64,000 nucleotides of DNA. Source: Nitrospira_D sp019636945 (lineage in GTDB: Bacteria > Nitrospirota > Nitrospiria > Nitrospirales > Nitrospiraceae). Within the stretch, counting starts at the first letter, position 1; each line of letters begins with the position of its first letter. This document shows, in pieces, positions 27,285 through 35,974 of this stretch. The translations under genes and the position numbers were made by a program. Under the pieces are notes generated by a model. That model worked only from the letters and a program-made list of their open reading frames with translations. It made no database searches and was not told the origin of the DNA. The DNA lies in the NCBI RefSeq assembly GCF_047338595.1, contig NZ_JBLFBO010000009.1, positions 62,001 through 126,000 of the forward strand. The letters run 5' to 3'.

Positions 27285-28154
27285 TCAGCAGGGGTTGACC
27301 GAAGCCAGCGCGATCAACGAAGACTCCATGTCCATTAGAATTTGTGTCCGGCTTGGCTCCGCCGTCAAGTACCCGATGAAACTATGCCCACCGGAATAGG
27401 CAGGAGACACGAGGAGAGGACTGATCCCCCAATTCGTGTTGGCCGGTAACGTACCGGGCAGAATAAGGCGAATTCCGCTGATTAAGATATCAGTTCTCGA
27501 CGTGCGATAGAGTCCGCTGCCTTGCACCGCATCAGCCGGTGTGGCAACCCCCACAATCTTCAGGGCACCCAACGGCGGCTTCTGCACCTGACCATACACC
27601 TCGTCATATGAGGCATTACTGTAGAGATTCCCTTGAGAGTGTGGAACGATGAGCACGCGACGGCAGGATGGGGAAGCAATCTGCTCCCGATAGGCACTGG
27701 CATGGCGCTGAATAGTTTCCTGATCAATTTGATCCGCGTTGTTGACCGAACGTTGCAACACCTGTGCAATCACCCCCGATGTCGCAAGACCCGCACCTTC
27801 CAACCCTTGCCAAAAGGTCGTCGACGTCAACCCGAGCCGTTGTTGGCCTGCTTCGAGAAAATCTTTGACGGCCCCGGATGTTGGATTGATGTTCAGAAAG
27901 AACAGATGACACATCGCTTGGACGGCCGGCGCCATTGTCGGAAGCATGCTCAGAAACTCCAGCTCCAGTTTCCCGCCGTTCAACCTCGCTTCATCGCGCG
28001 TCGTCGTGACTCCATTAACAAAGTAGATCGCCGTACGAGGGGCTGCCGCATTGTGGCAAGCCGATTGAGCAGGCACCTGTGCGCCCGCCTCAGGAAGCCA
28101 AGCGACTCCAAGGAGCACGCTGAGCGAGAGTACAAGATACCTGTTGGTACTCAT
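27285..28154 (-). CDS. secreted alpha/beta-hydrolase-like protein
   Basis: The start is set at 28154 (MSTNRYLVLSLS, 289 aa) because it gives an ATGA overlap with the upstream gene and a clean signal peptide (to about residue 26, AGAQ). The strand-turn VLIVPHSQGNLYSNASY has the shape of a lipase nucleophile elbow with the sequence H-S-Q-G. TAIYFVNGVTTTRDEA recalls the oxyanion strand. It is probably a serine hydrolase of unknown substrate. The partner acid and His are not assigned. It forms a two-gene operon with the lipoprotein at 28151. Confidence 0.6.
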   Translation of the reverse strand: MSTNRYLVLSLSVLLGVAWLPEAGAQVPAQSACHNAAAPRTAIYFVNGVTTTRDEARLNGGKLELEFLSMLPTMAPAVQAMCHLFFLNINPTSGAVKDFLEAGQQRLGLTSTTFWQGLEGAGLATSGVIAQVLQRSVNNADQIDQETIQRHASAYREQIASPSCRRVLIVPHSQGNLYSNASYDEVYGQVQKPPLGALKIVGVATPADAVQGSGLYRTSRTDILISGIRLILPGTLPANTNWGISPLLVSPAYSGGHSFIGYLTAEPSRTQILMDMESSLIALASVNPC

Positions 28155-28675
28155 GACTGACATGCCGTCACCCATTGGTCTGCCGGCAGCAAAGTGATAT
28201 TCGCGGTCTTCACCTGATCGTCGGCTTTCAGATAGGCCTCCGAACGGCTCGGCGTGTTTAACAGTTGCGCGCGAATGTCGACAAAAATCGTATGGAACTC
28301 ATCAGGTCGCCTCGCCATCAGACATTCCAGCGCGCGAAATCGTTCCGTCGCATGAGTCAGGGACAGGGTGTGACTGTCCGCATCAACCAGTGATACTTGC
28401 ACGGCCTTCGCGTACTGCCGTACCGCCTTGTTGAGATCCGCGTTGACCTGACCGGCATAGGTCGTATCGACATACCGATCGACATCATCACGCACGCCAT
28501 TCGCATCGGCATCCACCCCAGCGATACTCTCCGTCTGGTTCGGAGATGTGGATGTCGAGTTCTCTGCGCTGCAGGACAGCAACAGGCCACTCACCACACC
28601 CGTTATTATCAAGAGACCGACGGTGTCGACGCACCATCGGCACAGCAAGGTTCCAGCATGAACACGGCCTGTCAT
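28151..28675 (-). CDS. putative lipoprotein with EF-hand-like calcium loop
   Basis: This 174-residue protein has a hydrophobic N-terminal segment and a lipobox (GLLLSC). Near residue 55 the sequence DADANGVRDDVDRYV looks like a single dockerin/EF-hand-type calcium loop, after which the chain is mostly helical. The C-terminus is Cys-containing (VTACQS). It is coupled by ATGA to the hydrolase-like gene, so they may work together at the envelope. No family is recognised. Confidence 0.6.
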   Translation of the reverse strand: MTGRVHAGTLLCRWCVDTVGLLIITGVVSGLLLSCSAENSTSTSPNQTESIAGVDADANGVRDDVDRYVDTTYAGQVNADLNKAVRQYAKAVQVSLVDADSHTLSLTHATERFRALECLMARRPDEFHTIFVDIRAQLLNTPSRSEAYLKADDQVKTANITLLPADQWVTACQS

Positions 28676-28765
28676 GCGATGACTCTACCGAGCGTTTGAT
28701 GCAAAAGGCAACTCTCGCACGGGACGCATGGGTTCATGGTATGGTGGGTTTTCGACCGTACCGTG

Positions 28766-30079
28766 ATGGATGACCGCACCGCTATAGAACCAGACAGGCC
28801 TCGCGCTCTTCGCAGAACGGTCTTTGCCGGTGCCATCGGCAATGTGCTTGAATGGTATGACTTCGCGCTCTTTGGATACTTCGCGCCCGTCTTGTCCGTC
28901 CTGTTTTTCCCGGCGTCAGATCCGTCCTTGTCGTTGATCGCCACATTCAGTGTATTCGCCGTCGGCTTTCTGGCAAGGCCGCTGGGTGCACTCAGCTTCG
29001 GCTACTGGGGAGATACACGAGGACGCCGGTGGGCACTCTCTTGGTCCGTCATCCTCATGGCAATTCCAACCTGCCTTCTCGGCCTCCTGCCGACCTATGC
29101 ACAGATCGGGCTGCTTGCACCAATTGCGCTGACCGTCTTGCGGTTTATTCAAGGCTTCTCAGTCGGCGGAGAATTTACGGGATCGGTTACGTTTCTGATC
29201 GAACATGCCGCGCCGAACCAGAGAGGCTATGTCGGCAGTTGGGCCGGCTTCAGCGCCCAAATCGGCGCCCTGTCGGGGTCCGGCATCGGTGCCGTGGCCA
29301 GCGCAAGTTTCTCGCAGGAGACGCTGCATGATTGGGGCTGGCGCATTCCATTCTTGGCAGGGAGCGTCATCGCACTGGTCGGTTGGTATCTCCGCCGACA
29401 TCTTCCTGAATCGCCTGCCTTTGAACAACTCCAACAGAGCGGCGTCGTCTCATCGACGCCCATTCATGACTTCGCATGTCAGAACCGGACACCGCTGCTC
29501 CAAGTGATCGGGTTGGTGTTGCTGCATGGCGTGGGGTTCTATATCTTTTTTGTCTATCTCCCCACCTACGTGACGAAGGTGAGCGATCTCCCGATGACAA
29601 CGGCCTTAACCATCAACACGGTCTGCATGGCCGTCATGGCGATGCTAATCCCGATCATGGGCAAGTTGGCCGATCGAGTCGGGCCACGACGGGTGCTCGC
29701 TGCCGGTGCGCTGGGTCTCGCGCTCGGTACAGTCCCGTTTTTCTCCTGGTTCAGCAGTGGAGATGTGGTATCGGTGGCCCTGGCGCAATTGGCCGTGACC
29801 GTCTTCGTCGCCGCTTACATGGGCCCCTTCTTTGCCATTGTCGCGCTACTCTTTCCGGTTGCTCACCGATATACTGGGCTTTCTATCTCGTACAATATGG
29901 CTTCGGCACTGTTTGGTGGAACAGCCCCATTGGTCGCGACCATGGTTTTTGAACGGAGCGGAAGCCCCCTTGCACCAGGATGGTATGTCAGTGCATGCGC
30001 GGTCATCTCATTGCTGGTCCTCATAACGATTCGTGGCGAAGGGCAAGAGCCAGCTGCGCTTCACGCCAGCCCCCGTTGA
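28766..30079 (+). CDS. MFS transporter, metabolite:H+ symporter (MHS) type
   Basis: This protein of about 437 residues has twelve predicted membrane helices. The MHS hallmarks are present: GNVLEWYDFALFGYFAPVL in helix 1, FLARPLGALSFGYWGDTRGRRWAL with the RxGR-type loop, and FIQGFSVGGEFTGSVTFLIEHA. Relatives take up citrate, alpha-ketoglutarate, proline or betaine with protons. The substrate cannot be told. The ATG at 28766 (MDDRTAIEPDRP) is preferred over one ten codons upstream. It lies divergently from the lipoprotein operon. Confidence 0.88.
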   Translation: MDDRTAIEPDRPRALRRTVFAGAIGNVLEWYDFALFGYFAPVLSVLFFPASDPSLSLIATFSVFAVGFLARPLGALSFGYWGDTRGRRWALSWSVILMAIPTCLLGLLPTYAQIGLLAPIALTVLRFIQGFSVGGEFTGSVTFLIEHAAPNQRGYVGSWAGFSAQIGALSGSGIGAVASASFSQETLHDWGWRIPFLAGSVIALVGWYLRRHLPESPAFEQLQQSGVVSSTPIHDFACQNRTPLLQVIGLVLLHGVGFYIFFVYLPTYVTKVSDLPMTTALTINTVCMAVMAMLIPIMGKLADRVGPRRVLAAGALGLALGTVPFFSWFSSGDVVSVALAQLAVTVFVAAYMGPFFAIVALLFPVAHRYTGLSISYNMASALFGGTAPLVATMVFERSGSPLAPGWYVSACAVISLLVLITIRGEGQEPAALHASPR

Positions 30080-30128
30080 CAGTCGTTCTCCTCCATGCTG
30101 TAGTCCCACTGAGTACGAGCCATCACCC

Positions 30129-31544
30129 ATGACCGACCAACACACACCAACATCGCACCTTCCCGGACCACCGGTCTCTCGCTGGTGGGGCTGCTTTGCC
30201 GAGCTTCGACGGGATACCCTCGAATTCCTATTGCAATGCCAAGTCTATGGCGACGTCGTCAAGCTCCCCATGGGACTGGTCGTTGAACTGCTCCTGCAAC
30301 AGCCCGATGCCGCCATGTATCTCTTGAATCATCCGGCGGACGTGAAACATGTCTTGGTGACGAATCAAGACAATTATCGGAAGTGTCCAGTTCCTCCAGT
30401 CGAATCACGGATCTTCGGGCAGGGTGTCCTGCACACGGAAGGCGACACCCATCACGCTCAACGGCGGCTGTTTCTCCCGTTTTTTCACGGAGGCCACGTC
30501 ACGGCCTACAGCAGACTCATCACCGATACAGCACAAGCCCGAGTGGCCCAGTGGCACGATGGCATGACGATCGACATTGGACAGGACATGGCCTATCTCA
30601 CCCTCTCGGTCATCTGGCGTCTCCTCTTTGGACAAGATGTGCAGTCGGATACCGGCCTGATTCGTGACTCCATTTCAGCAGGCCAGCGACTCATCAAGCT
30701 TCAGTATGATTCACTCCTGGCCAGTCTGATCCCACTCTGGATTCCCATTCCCCGGCATCGCCGGTTCACCCGTGGCTTCAACGTAATTGAGAACACCCTT
30801 ATTCAATTGATTCGTGATCGGCGACGCAGTGCTGAGCACCGAGATGATGTGCTCTCGCTCTTACTGGCCGCGAAGGATAACCGTGGTCACCCACTGAGCG
30901 AGAGAGAGATTCGTGATGAGCTCATGACATTCTTGCTCGCCGGTCATGAAACCACCGCCAATGCGCTCACATGGACATGGCTTCTTCTGTCCCAGAATCA
31001 ATCAGTTTGGGAACGATTGGTCGGCGAGTTGAAGAACGTGCTCGGCGACCGCCCTCCCGACGCGGCCGACCTGCCTCACCTTCCCTACTTGAAGATGATC
31101 TGGAACGAGTCGCTTCGCCTCTATCCTCCCGCATGGAGCTTGCACACTCGTCTGGCAGAGAGGGAAGATCGACTTCCATCCGGAGCGATCCTTCCTCCCG
31201 GTTCGTGGGCTTTCATCAGCCCCTGGAATCTTCACCGCAATCCACGCTGGTTTCCTGAGCCTGCTCGATTTGACCCGGAACGGTTTTCTGACGAAGCGAC
31301 CAGAACCCGTCCGGCCTATGCCTACATTCCCTTCGGCGCTGGTGGACGCCGCTGCCTGGGCGAATCATTCGCGGAACTCGAAGGCCTGTTGATCCTGGCA
31401 ACGATCGCGTCGACTGTCCGGCTCGGCCTCGTCGATAAACAGGCGATTCACCCAGAGCCTGGGATGACTCTCCACCCCAGAACTCCGATAGAGATGACTG
31501 TCCAGCGAGTCGATCTCCGGAAGTCGCATCCCGTTGTCGCATAG
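30129..31544 (+). CDS. cytochrome P450
   Basis: This 471-residue haem mono-oxygenase starts at MTDQHTPTSHLPGPP. An upstream frame extension would overlap the MFS gene. The I-helix oxygen-binding motif is LLAGHETTANAL, the K-helix ExxR is in NESLRLYPP, and the haem-ligand signature is FGAGGRRCLGE with Cys409. It lacks a fused reductase and a membrane anchor, so it needs separate redox partners, which are not adjacent. The substrate is unknown. The overall look recalls fatty-acid or terpene-oxidising bacterial P450s. It is 49 bp after the MFS gene and possibly in one transcript. Confidence 0.93.
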   Translation: MTDQHTPTSHLPGPPVSRWWGCFAELRRDTLEFLLQCQVYGDVVKLPMGLVVELLLQQPDAAMYLLNHPADVKHVLVTNQDNYRKCPVPPVESRIFGQGVLHTEGDTHHAQRRLFLPFFHGGHVTAYSRLITDTAQARVAQWHDGMTIDIGQDMAYLTLSVIWRLLFGQDVQSDTGLIRDSISAGQRLIKLQYDSLLASLIPLWIPIPRHRRFTRGFNVIENTLIQLIRDRRRSAEHRDDVLSLLLAAKDNRGHPLSEREIRDELMTFLLAGHETTANALTWTWLLLSQNQSVWERLVGELKNVLGDRPPDAADLPHLPYLKMIWNESLRLYPPAWSLHTRLAEREDRLPSGAILPPGSWAFISPWNLHRNPRWFPEPARFDPERFSDEATRTRPAYAYIPFGAGGRRCLGESFAELEGLLILATIASTVRLGLVDKQAIHPEPGMTLHPRTPIEMTVQRVDLRKSHPVVA

Positions 31545-31636
31545 CTCGCCGTTCTCCAACAGCTACCCTTCTGCTCATTGATGTGGTAGAACTCGCATCT
31601 GCGCCTGGACGACGTTTGACTAACCGGCCATCCTCG

Positions 31637-32830
31637 ATGGACAACAGAACATTGGCTCTACCTGGTATCCTCCTGACACTCTTCGGTCTTCTTCTCTCGG
31701 GATGCCTCTCTCCTGTTACCCTGACTCGAGCCGTCATTGCCTACGACGACGCCATCACCAAATCCCAATCCAAGCAGCTGCTCGTCAATATCGCCAGAGC
31801 ACAGCACCATGAACCGATTCACTTCACCGGCGTCTCCAATGTGGCGGCGACGTTCGATTTTCGATTTACCGCCGGTGCCACGCCGGCTTTGACCGGTGAT
31901 GCAAGCCGAACGATCTTGCCCGTCATCGGTGGGAGTGTGGCTGAAAACCCGACTATCAGTATCGCCCCCATTGAGGGCGAAGAGTTTACCCAGCGCCTGC
32001 TGACCCCATTCCAGGAGGACAAACTGACCTTACTTCTTCGGCAAGGGATCGATATCGACCTCCTCCTTCGGTTAATGGCCAAGGAAGTCCGAATGAGCCA
32101 TGGAGACGGAGCAGTCGCATATCGGAACAATCCATCGGATAAGGCCGGTTACGAGACGTTCAGACGGGTGGTTCTCCATCTCTCAGCGATTCAAGACCAC
32201 AATAGTCTCTATGTCGAGCCCATCAACGTCGAACGAAGTTGGACGATTCCCGCAGAATCGGTCACCGCAGAAGGCTTCAAAGCGCTCGAACAGGAATACC
32301 AAGTGTCTTATCATGCCAAGGACAAAACGTTCACGTTGCGCAAACAAGTTGAAGGCGGGACGCTCATAACGAATTACGACCCGAATCTCCTTTCTCGGGA
32401 CGAGCGGGCCCGTTTGCAACATGAGAATGAGCAAGGGCTCCCACACGATGTGACGTTTGATATTCGCCCTGGGCATTACGGCGGCGACTGGCCCCTGAAA
32501 GGAGACTTTCGGTTGCGCAGTTTCAACGCGATACTGAATTTTCTCGGGCTTTCCATCGCGGAAGAGCGGGAATACCATGTCGAAAAGGACAATCGTACGC
32601 CAGAGGTCGCTGAAAATCCCGTGAACACAATGGACCTGATTGTATCGTCGTCAGCTCCGTCTGAACTCGACCTCGTGATGAAATCGCATGGAAGCTACTA
32701 TGCGGTGACTACAATCGGCCCACAGGCTCGCTGGAACCGCGAAGCCTTTAAGCTCTTGTCACAGCTCTTTCAGATGACCGTTACAGAGGTCCCGCGAGCC
32801 GGCGTGCCGAGCATTACAATCGCGAAGTAA
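31637..32830 (+). CDS. putative outer-membrane lipoprotein
   Basis: The start is set at 31637 (MDNRTLALPG, 397 aa). The lipobox LLLSGC gives Cys near residue 22. The region after it (AVIAYDDAITKSQSKQLLVNIARAQHHEPIHFT) is shared by a group of large uncharacterised bacterial lipoproteins. The rest is beta-rich with few Cys. No catalytic motif is recognised. It follows the P450 by 92 bp on the same strand. Confidence 0.65.
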   Translation: MDNRTLALPGILLTLFGLLLSGCLSPVTLTRAVIAYDDAITKSQSKQLLVNIARAQHHEPIHFTGVSNVAATFDFRFTAGATPALTGDASRTILPVIGGSVAENPTISIAPIEGEEFTQRLLTPFQEDKLTLLLRQGIDIDLLLRLMAKEVRMSHGDGAVAYRNNPSDKAGYETFRRVVLHLSAIQDHNSLYVEPINVERSWTIPAESVTAEGFKALEQEYQVSYHAKDKTFTLRKQVEGGTLITNYDPNLLSRDERARLQHENEQGLPHDVTFDIRPGHYGGDWPLKGDFRLRSFNAILNFLGLSIAEEREYHVEKDNRTPEVAENPVNTMDLIVSSSAPSELDLVMKSHGSYYAVTTIGPQARWNREAFKLLSQLFQMTVTEVPRAGVPSITIAK

Positions 32831-32880
32831 TGCCGAGTGTCCTGCCGGCTATATCGGTTATAAAGGAAGGTTGAACTCGG

Positions 32881-33201
32881 TTATACGTCGACACGATCGA
32901 TTTGGCGTATCGGAGGCCGCCGACCGACAAGATAGATAATCCCTGGGAAGAGCATGGTCGTGCCCGGGAAAATAATCCGATTTCCCCACCAAGGTAGTTC
33001 CCACCCGGGAAACTTCATCCTCAGAAGTCCCAAGGCATAGGTGAGCGCTACCGACGCGAGGATTCCATAGACATAGGCAGGCACCAGCGTCGTGGAATGA
33101 TCTTCGCTTCGCTGTCGTATCGCGGCAGTCACGCCCTTGAAAAGAAGATACATGGAAAGGATGAGACAGGCAGTCCCGTAATACGCGGCATATTCTTGCA
33201 T
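32881..33201 (-). CDS. small integral membrane protein
   Basis: The start at 33201 (MQEYAAYYGTACLIL, 106 aa) is preferred, with AGGAACAGGG just before it. The longer frame reaching 33507 would run through the divergent promoter and over the neighbouring gene. Three hydrophobic helices (TACLILSMYLLFKGV, YVYGILASVALTYALGLL, TTMLFPGIIYLVG) and a basic C-terminus are seen. It is divergent from the PII-like gene, with about 210 bp between. Unknown function. Confidence 0.6.
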   Translation of the reverse strand: MQEYAAYYGTACLILSMYLLFKGVTAAIRQRSEDHSTTLVPAYVYGILASVALTYALGLLRMKFPGWELPWWGNRIIFPGTTMLFPGIIYLVGRRPPIRQIDRVDV

Positions 33202-33411
33202 AACCCTGTTCCTGGTTGATTCCCGCACGAAGCTGTTGAGCAGATGTTTATAGCTTATCGCCTCTGTACTTGTCGAGCCAACCCTCCAGCTTGAATGTCC
33301 GCCAGGCTTGCCATCGTGTTGCGAGCATCCTCCCTTGAGCTTGTAATTGTTCTTGGCGCTATTGATAATACACCGAGAGTCGGCACCGACCAGAACAAGG
33401 GAGCGTCGCGC

Positions 33412-33717
33412 ATGGAAATGTTGGTCATCGTGTTTCGTGAATCGCTCGTTGAACAGGTACATGCCATCTTGAAGGAATATGAGGTCACTTCGTACAGCGA
33501 GCTGCACAACGTCACAGGAAAAGGAGAGACCGGACTAACCAGCCAGTTCTTTCTCGCTCCCTCAACGAACCGGATGATTCTTGTCGCGGTTCCCGACCAA
33601 TCGGCCCACCGTCTCATCGACGGGTTCAAGCGGTTCCGCCTCGGACAAGAAGCATCCACAGGTGACCTCATGTTCCCACTCCACGTCTTCGTCTTACCCT
33701 GCGAACAAGTGGTGTAA
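33412..33717 (+). CDS. PII-like signalling-fold protein
   Basis: The start is set at 33412 (MEMLVIVFRESLVEQV, 101 aa), with AGGGAG 8 nt upstream. The beta-alpha-beta pattern (MEMLVIVFRESLVEQVHAILKE, a T-loop-like TGKGETG, then NRMILVAVPDQSAHRLIDGFK) fits the ferredoxin-like fold of PII and DUF3240-type proteins. The ATP/2-oxoglutarate residues of classical GlnB are not evident, so the ligand may differ. It is monocistronic, with a strong hairpin after it. Confidence 0.6.
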   Translation: MEMLVIVFRESLVEQVHAILKEYEVTSYSELHNVTGKGETGLTSQFFLAPSTNRMILVAVPDQSAHRLIDGFKRFRLGQEASTGDLMFPLHVFVLPCEQVV

Positions 33718-33781
33718 CGCGTCCTGATGTCGTCCAACGTCACCGCAAGAAAACAATTTCGAGATCTTCGGCCACAAGAAA

Positions 33782-33820
33782 CACAAGGCCTCCAGAAGCT
33801 GTACTTCCGGAGGCCTTGTG
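33782..33820. terminator. bidirectional terminator hairpin
   Basis: CACAAGGCCTCC and GGAGGCCTTGTG make a perfect 12-bp stem. It lies between two convergent genes (33412-33717 plus, 33861-34229 minus). Confidence 0.8.
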
Positions 33821-33860
33821 AGAGACCCTGTGGTAACAGAATTGCGTTGAACCTGTTCGT

Positions 33861-34229
33861 CTAGTACGCGCTTGGCTCCAATGATTCGACGGCTTCCTCA
33901 GCCTGCTTCTTGGCCTTGGATCTCTTCGCCTTCGCCGCTTTCTTCATCTCCTTTCTCTCGGCCTTCAACGCATCTCGTTTCCCCTTCATCTCTGATCTCA
34001 TCTGTTCCCGTTTGGCCTTTATCTCGCCCCTCATCTGCTCTTTTTTCGACTTGAGACTCTCTTTCATCTGATCATGCTCGCCTTTCATCTCACCTTTGGC
34101 TTCGCTGGCCATGGAGCCCATTTCACCCTTCAATTCAGAGCCGAGATTTGTCAGCTCATCTGCCATGGCCACAGAACCAGACCCAGCGATCACTGCGGAC
34201 AGGACCACAGAAATCATAATGATGCGCAT
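33861..34229 (-). CDS. periplasmic Lys/Glu/Met-rich coiled-coil protein
   Basis: This 122-residue protein has a signal peptide ending VAMADE. The rest is low-complexity and highly charged: repeats such as KGEMGSMASEAKGEMKGEHDQMK and KAKREQMRSEMKGKR, predicted to be one long helix or coiled coil. The segment GEMGSMAxExKGEMK is shared with the methionine-rich protein at 49693, so the two are paralogues. The mature part carries 8 Met in about 99 residues. A promoter-like box at 34291-34324 matches one before the small gene at 34488. Confidence 0.75.
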   Translation of the reverse strand: MRIIMISVVLSAVIAGSGSVAMADELTNLGSELKGEMGSMASEAKGEMKGEHDQMKESLKSKKEQMRGEIKAKREQMRSEMKGKRDALKAERKEMKKAAKAKRSKAKKQAEEAVESLEPSAY

Positions 34230-34290
34230 GAAAACCCTCCTCCAATAGATCGGTTATCCCAACAGGACCGGAACCAGAAGCCGGCACCCA

Positions 34291-34324
34291 GTCTAGGGCT
34301 ACCGTGAGACAAGATTTCTCGCAA
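34291..34324 (-). promoter_or_regulatory. promoter-like box A, shared with 34616-34649
   Basis: On the minus strand: TTGC, GAAA, then TCTCACG-n-TA-n-CC-n-TAGAC. This matches box B at every one of those positions with the same 34-bp length. It lies 62 bp before the ATG of the Lys/Glu/Met-rich gene. Confidence 0.55.
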
Positions 34325-34399
34325 CTGATTTTGTAGTTTTTGACGCGCTCGTGCTACAGGAAAGACAGCAGAACCAGATTATGGAGAGACCATAATGAC

Positions 34400-34434
34400 C
34401 ACGGCCTCCAGCAGGTTATCCCCTGGAGGCCGTG
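34400..34434 (-). terminator. terminator hairpin of the 22-residue gene
   Basis: CACGGCCTCCAG and CTGGAGGCCGTG form a perfect 12-bp stem with an 11-nt loop, 53 bp after the stop of the tiny gene on the minus strand. Confidence 0.7.
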
Positions 34435-34487
34435 CAAGAGCATGCCTTCACTGAAGCGCGCTCGCTGCTGTCACATGGAAAGGCGCG

Positions 34488-34556
34488 CTACGGCCTGATC
34501 TGCCACAGCAAATACACCAACCCGACCACCAATGCCGACACCACGACGAGATGCAT
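34488..34556 (-). CDS. 22-residue single-span membrane peptide
   Basis: This frame, far shorter than usual gene limits, starts at ATG 34556 and ends at TAG 34488. The peptide begins MHLVVVSALV, is almost wholly hydrophobic through Leu-Leu-Trp-Gln, and ends in Arg-Pro, so it would form one membrane helix. Support comes from three signals in the right order: a promoter-like box (34616-34649), GGGAGG with 6-nt spacing before the ATG, and a perfect hairpin after the stop. Small hydrophobic peptides of this size act in stress response or as regulators of membrane complexes. Which role applies is unknown. It could still be a chance frame within a small RNA. Confidence 0.5.
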   Translation of the reverse strand: MHLVVVSALVVGLVYLLWQIRP

Positions 34557-34615
34557 GAACGGCCTCCCTTTTACTGAACTCTTGTGATATGTGCGACGCT
34601 GGGAACCAGCGCTTG

Positions 34616-34649
34616 GTCTACGGGTATCGTGAGATTGGTTTTCAGGCAA
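34616..34649 (-). promoter_or_regulatory. promoter-like box B, shared with 34291-34324
   Basis: Same bipartite pattern (TTGC..GAAA....TCTCACG.TA.CC.TAGAC) and spacing as box A, 60 bp before the tiny gene's ATG. Confidence 0.55.
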
Positions 34650-34762
34650 TGTATTTCAAAATTTTGGACATGAGCTACTCCAAAATGTGACCTGCGGAGG
34701 TCTTCTAGGCTGTGCAGTCATGGATGTTTGCACACAAAAGGAGAGGCGTCAGTGCGTTGCCA

Positions 34763-35587
34763 CTACCAGCTCTGAGCCCAAATCGGCGCAGGTGTAGGAT
34801 TCGGTTCAAGGTTCGAGAGATCCACTTCGAAGAGAGTCTTGGCGCTATCGTGTGTACACGCTCGTATCTGTAGCCGTCCCGATCGCGTGCCAACGAGTAA
34901 GTGCCCTTCTTGGCTCCAATCGGCCCATTGAACATCTTCCAAGAGTTCACGATCTCCGTTGAGTTCCAGAGAGTATCGAACGTTCAGGCCATCAACCGCC
35001 TGGTCGACACCAAACTCCCCTCCAGCCCATCCCACGCTTTCCACGCAGAGTACTCGCGTGCCGCAGGGCTGTGGCTTTCGCATACGAGCGTGACGATGTT
35101 GATCCCAAGCATCCCCGGGATCACGAGCCGGTGAATTCCCCTCCTCGACCCACCCTCGTCGTCGTTCGTTGGCGAATTGAATCGCAGGGCTAGAACGTAA
35201 TCCGTATGGAATCGGGAGTTTCGCCATTGGCCGATCATCAGACCCATCGGCCTCCCTGAAATAGTAGCCGCGCGTCCAGGTCCCGCAGGTCCCAAAGGCA
35301 TGCAGCGCGGTCAGCCATGGAAGTTTCGAGATTGCGATATAGGCATCACCATGCTCCCATATCGCACTCGGCTTATGGGCGAAGTAACAGAGGTACTGAC
35401 CATCGGGAGACAGATCAGATCGCCTGGGGAAGATACGTCCTCCAAGCCAGGCACCTGGTTCGTAGCGCTGAGTAGCCAGATCCCACCGTCCGATATGCGA
35501 CCAGTCACTCGGCCCTCGACGAAACACGGCCACCACCGGCGCCTGAGTCGCGGGAATACAATAGATCCGAGGAGTGACCTGCTGCAT
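34763..35587 (-). CDS. TolB/WD40-like beta-propeller hypothetical protein
   Basis: This 274-residue protein has no obvious signal peptide. Repeats of the type WSHIGRWDLATQRYEPG, SDLSPDGQYLCYFA and WADWSQEGHLLVGTRSGRLQIRA have the spacing of WD40/PD40 blades, with the characteristic 'SPDG' turn. It probably forms a partial or small propeller for protein contact. Nothing catalytic is seen. A secreted small protein gene (35606) lies 18 bp upstream on the same strand, so they likely share a transcript. Confidence 0.6.
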   Translation of the reverse strand: MQQVTPRIYCIPATQAPVVAVFRRGPSDWSHIGRWDLATQRYEPGAWLGGRIFPRRSDLSPDGQYLCYFAHKPSAIWEHGDAYIAISKLPWLTALHAFGTCGTWTRGYYFREADGSDDRPMAKLPIPYGLRSSPAIQFANERRRGWVEEGNSPARDPGDAWDQHRHARMRKPQPCGTRVLCVESVGWAGGEFGVDQAVDGLNVRYSLELNGDRELLEDVQWADWSQEGHLLVGTRSGRLQIRACTHDSAKTLFEVDLSNLEPNPTPAPIWAQSW

Positions 35588-35605
35588 GATGATTGACCAA
35601 TCTCC

Positions 35606-35974
35606 CTACAGTAACTCAGCCAGTAAGAGTGGCGTCAGCGGAGGACTCCCTCCATAGATGCAGTCGCCCATCGTCGACGACGTAAACCACGCCCGCACGT
35701 GATACATCTCTCCCTCGACATAGATCGTACAATTCGTCGAGTGCTGACTGGCTCGAATCTCTAGTGAATCATCACCGCACTTGGGTAAGAACCGAAAACG
35801 CGAGGCGCCTGGCGCCAACGATCCCAGGTTCACCCGCTGCTCACAGACGAAGAGGATCGCTTCCTCAATCGACTGCGAACCGCGATTTTCAACGCGCACG
35901 GTCGACCAATTCAGCCAAAGTAAATTCGGCCCCAGAAGAAGCGTACAGAATCCGAAGACGACTGCAAGCTTCAT
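35606..35974 (-). CDS. small secreted hypothetical protein
   Basis: This 122-residue protein has an N-terminal hydrophobic segment (VVFGFCTLLLGPNLLWLNW). The following beta-rich domain starts VRVENRGSQSIEEAILFVCEQ, a style seen in small immunoglobulin-like or DUF4625-like modules. Four Cys in the exported part could pair. AAGGA lies 7 nt before the ATG. No family is recognised. Confidence 0.55.
   Translation of the reverse strand: MKLAVVFGFCTLLLGPNLLWLNWSTVRVENRGSQSIEEAILFVCEQRVNLGSLAPGASRFRFLPKCGDDSLEIRASQHSTNCTIYVEGEMYHVRAWFTSSTMGDCIYGGSPPLTPLLLAELL

Noticed and set aside
30826..30850. GTGCTGAGCACCGAG in the P450 gene as a CTGAGT repeat
   Set aside because: Only one imperfect unit, and the encoded RRSAEHRDD is ordinary P450 sequence.
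33202..33507. N-terminal extension of the small membrane protein at 32881
   Set aside because: It would run through the divergent intergenic region and over the PII-like gene. The ATG at 33201 has its own RBS.
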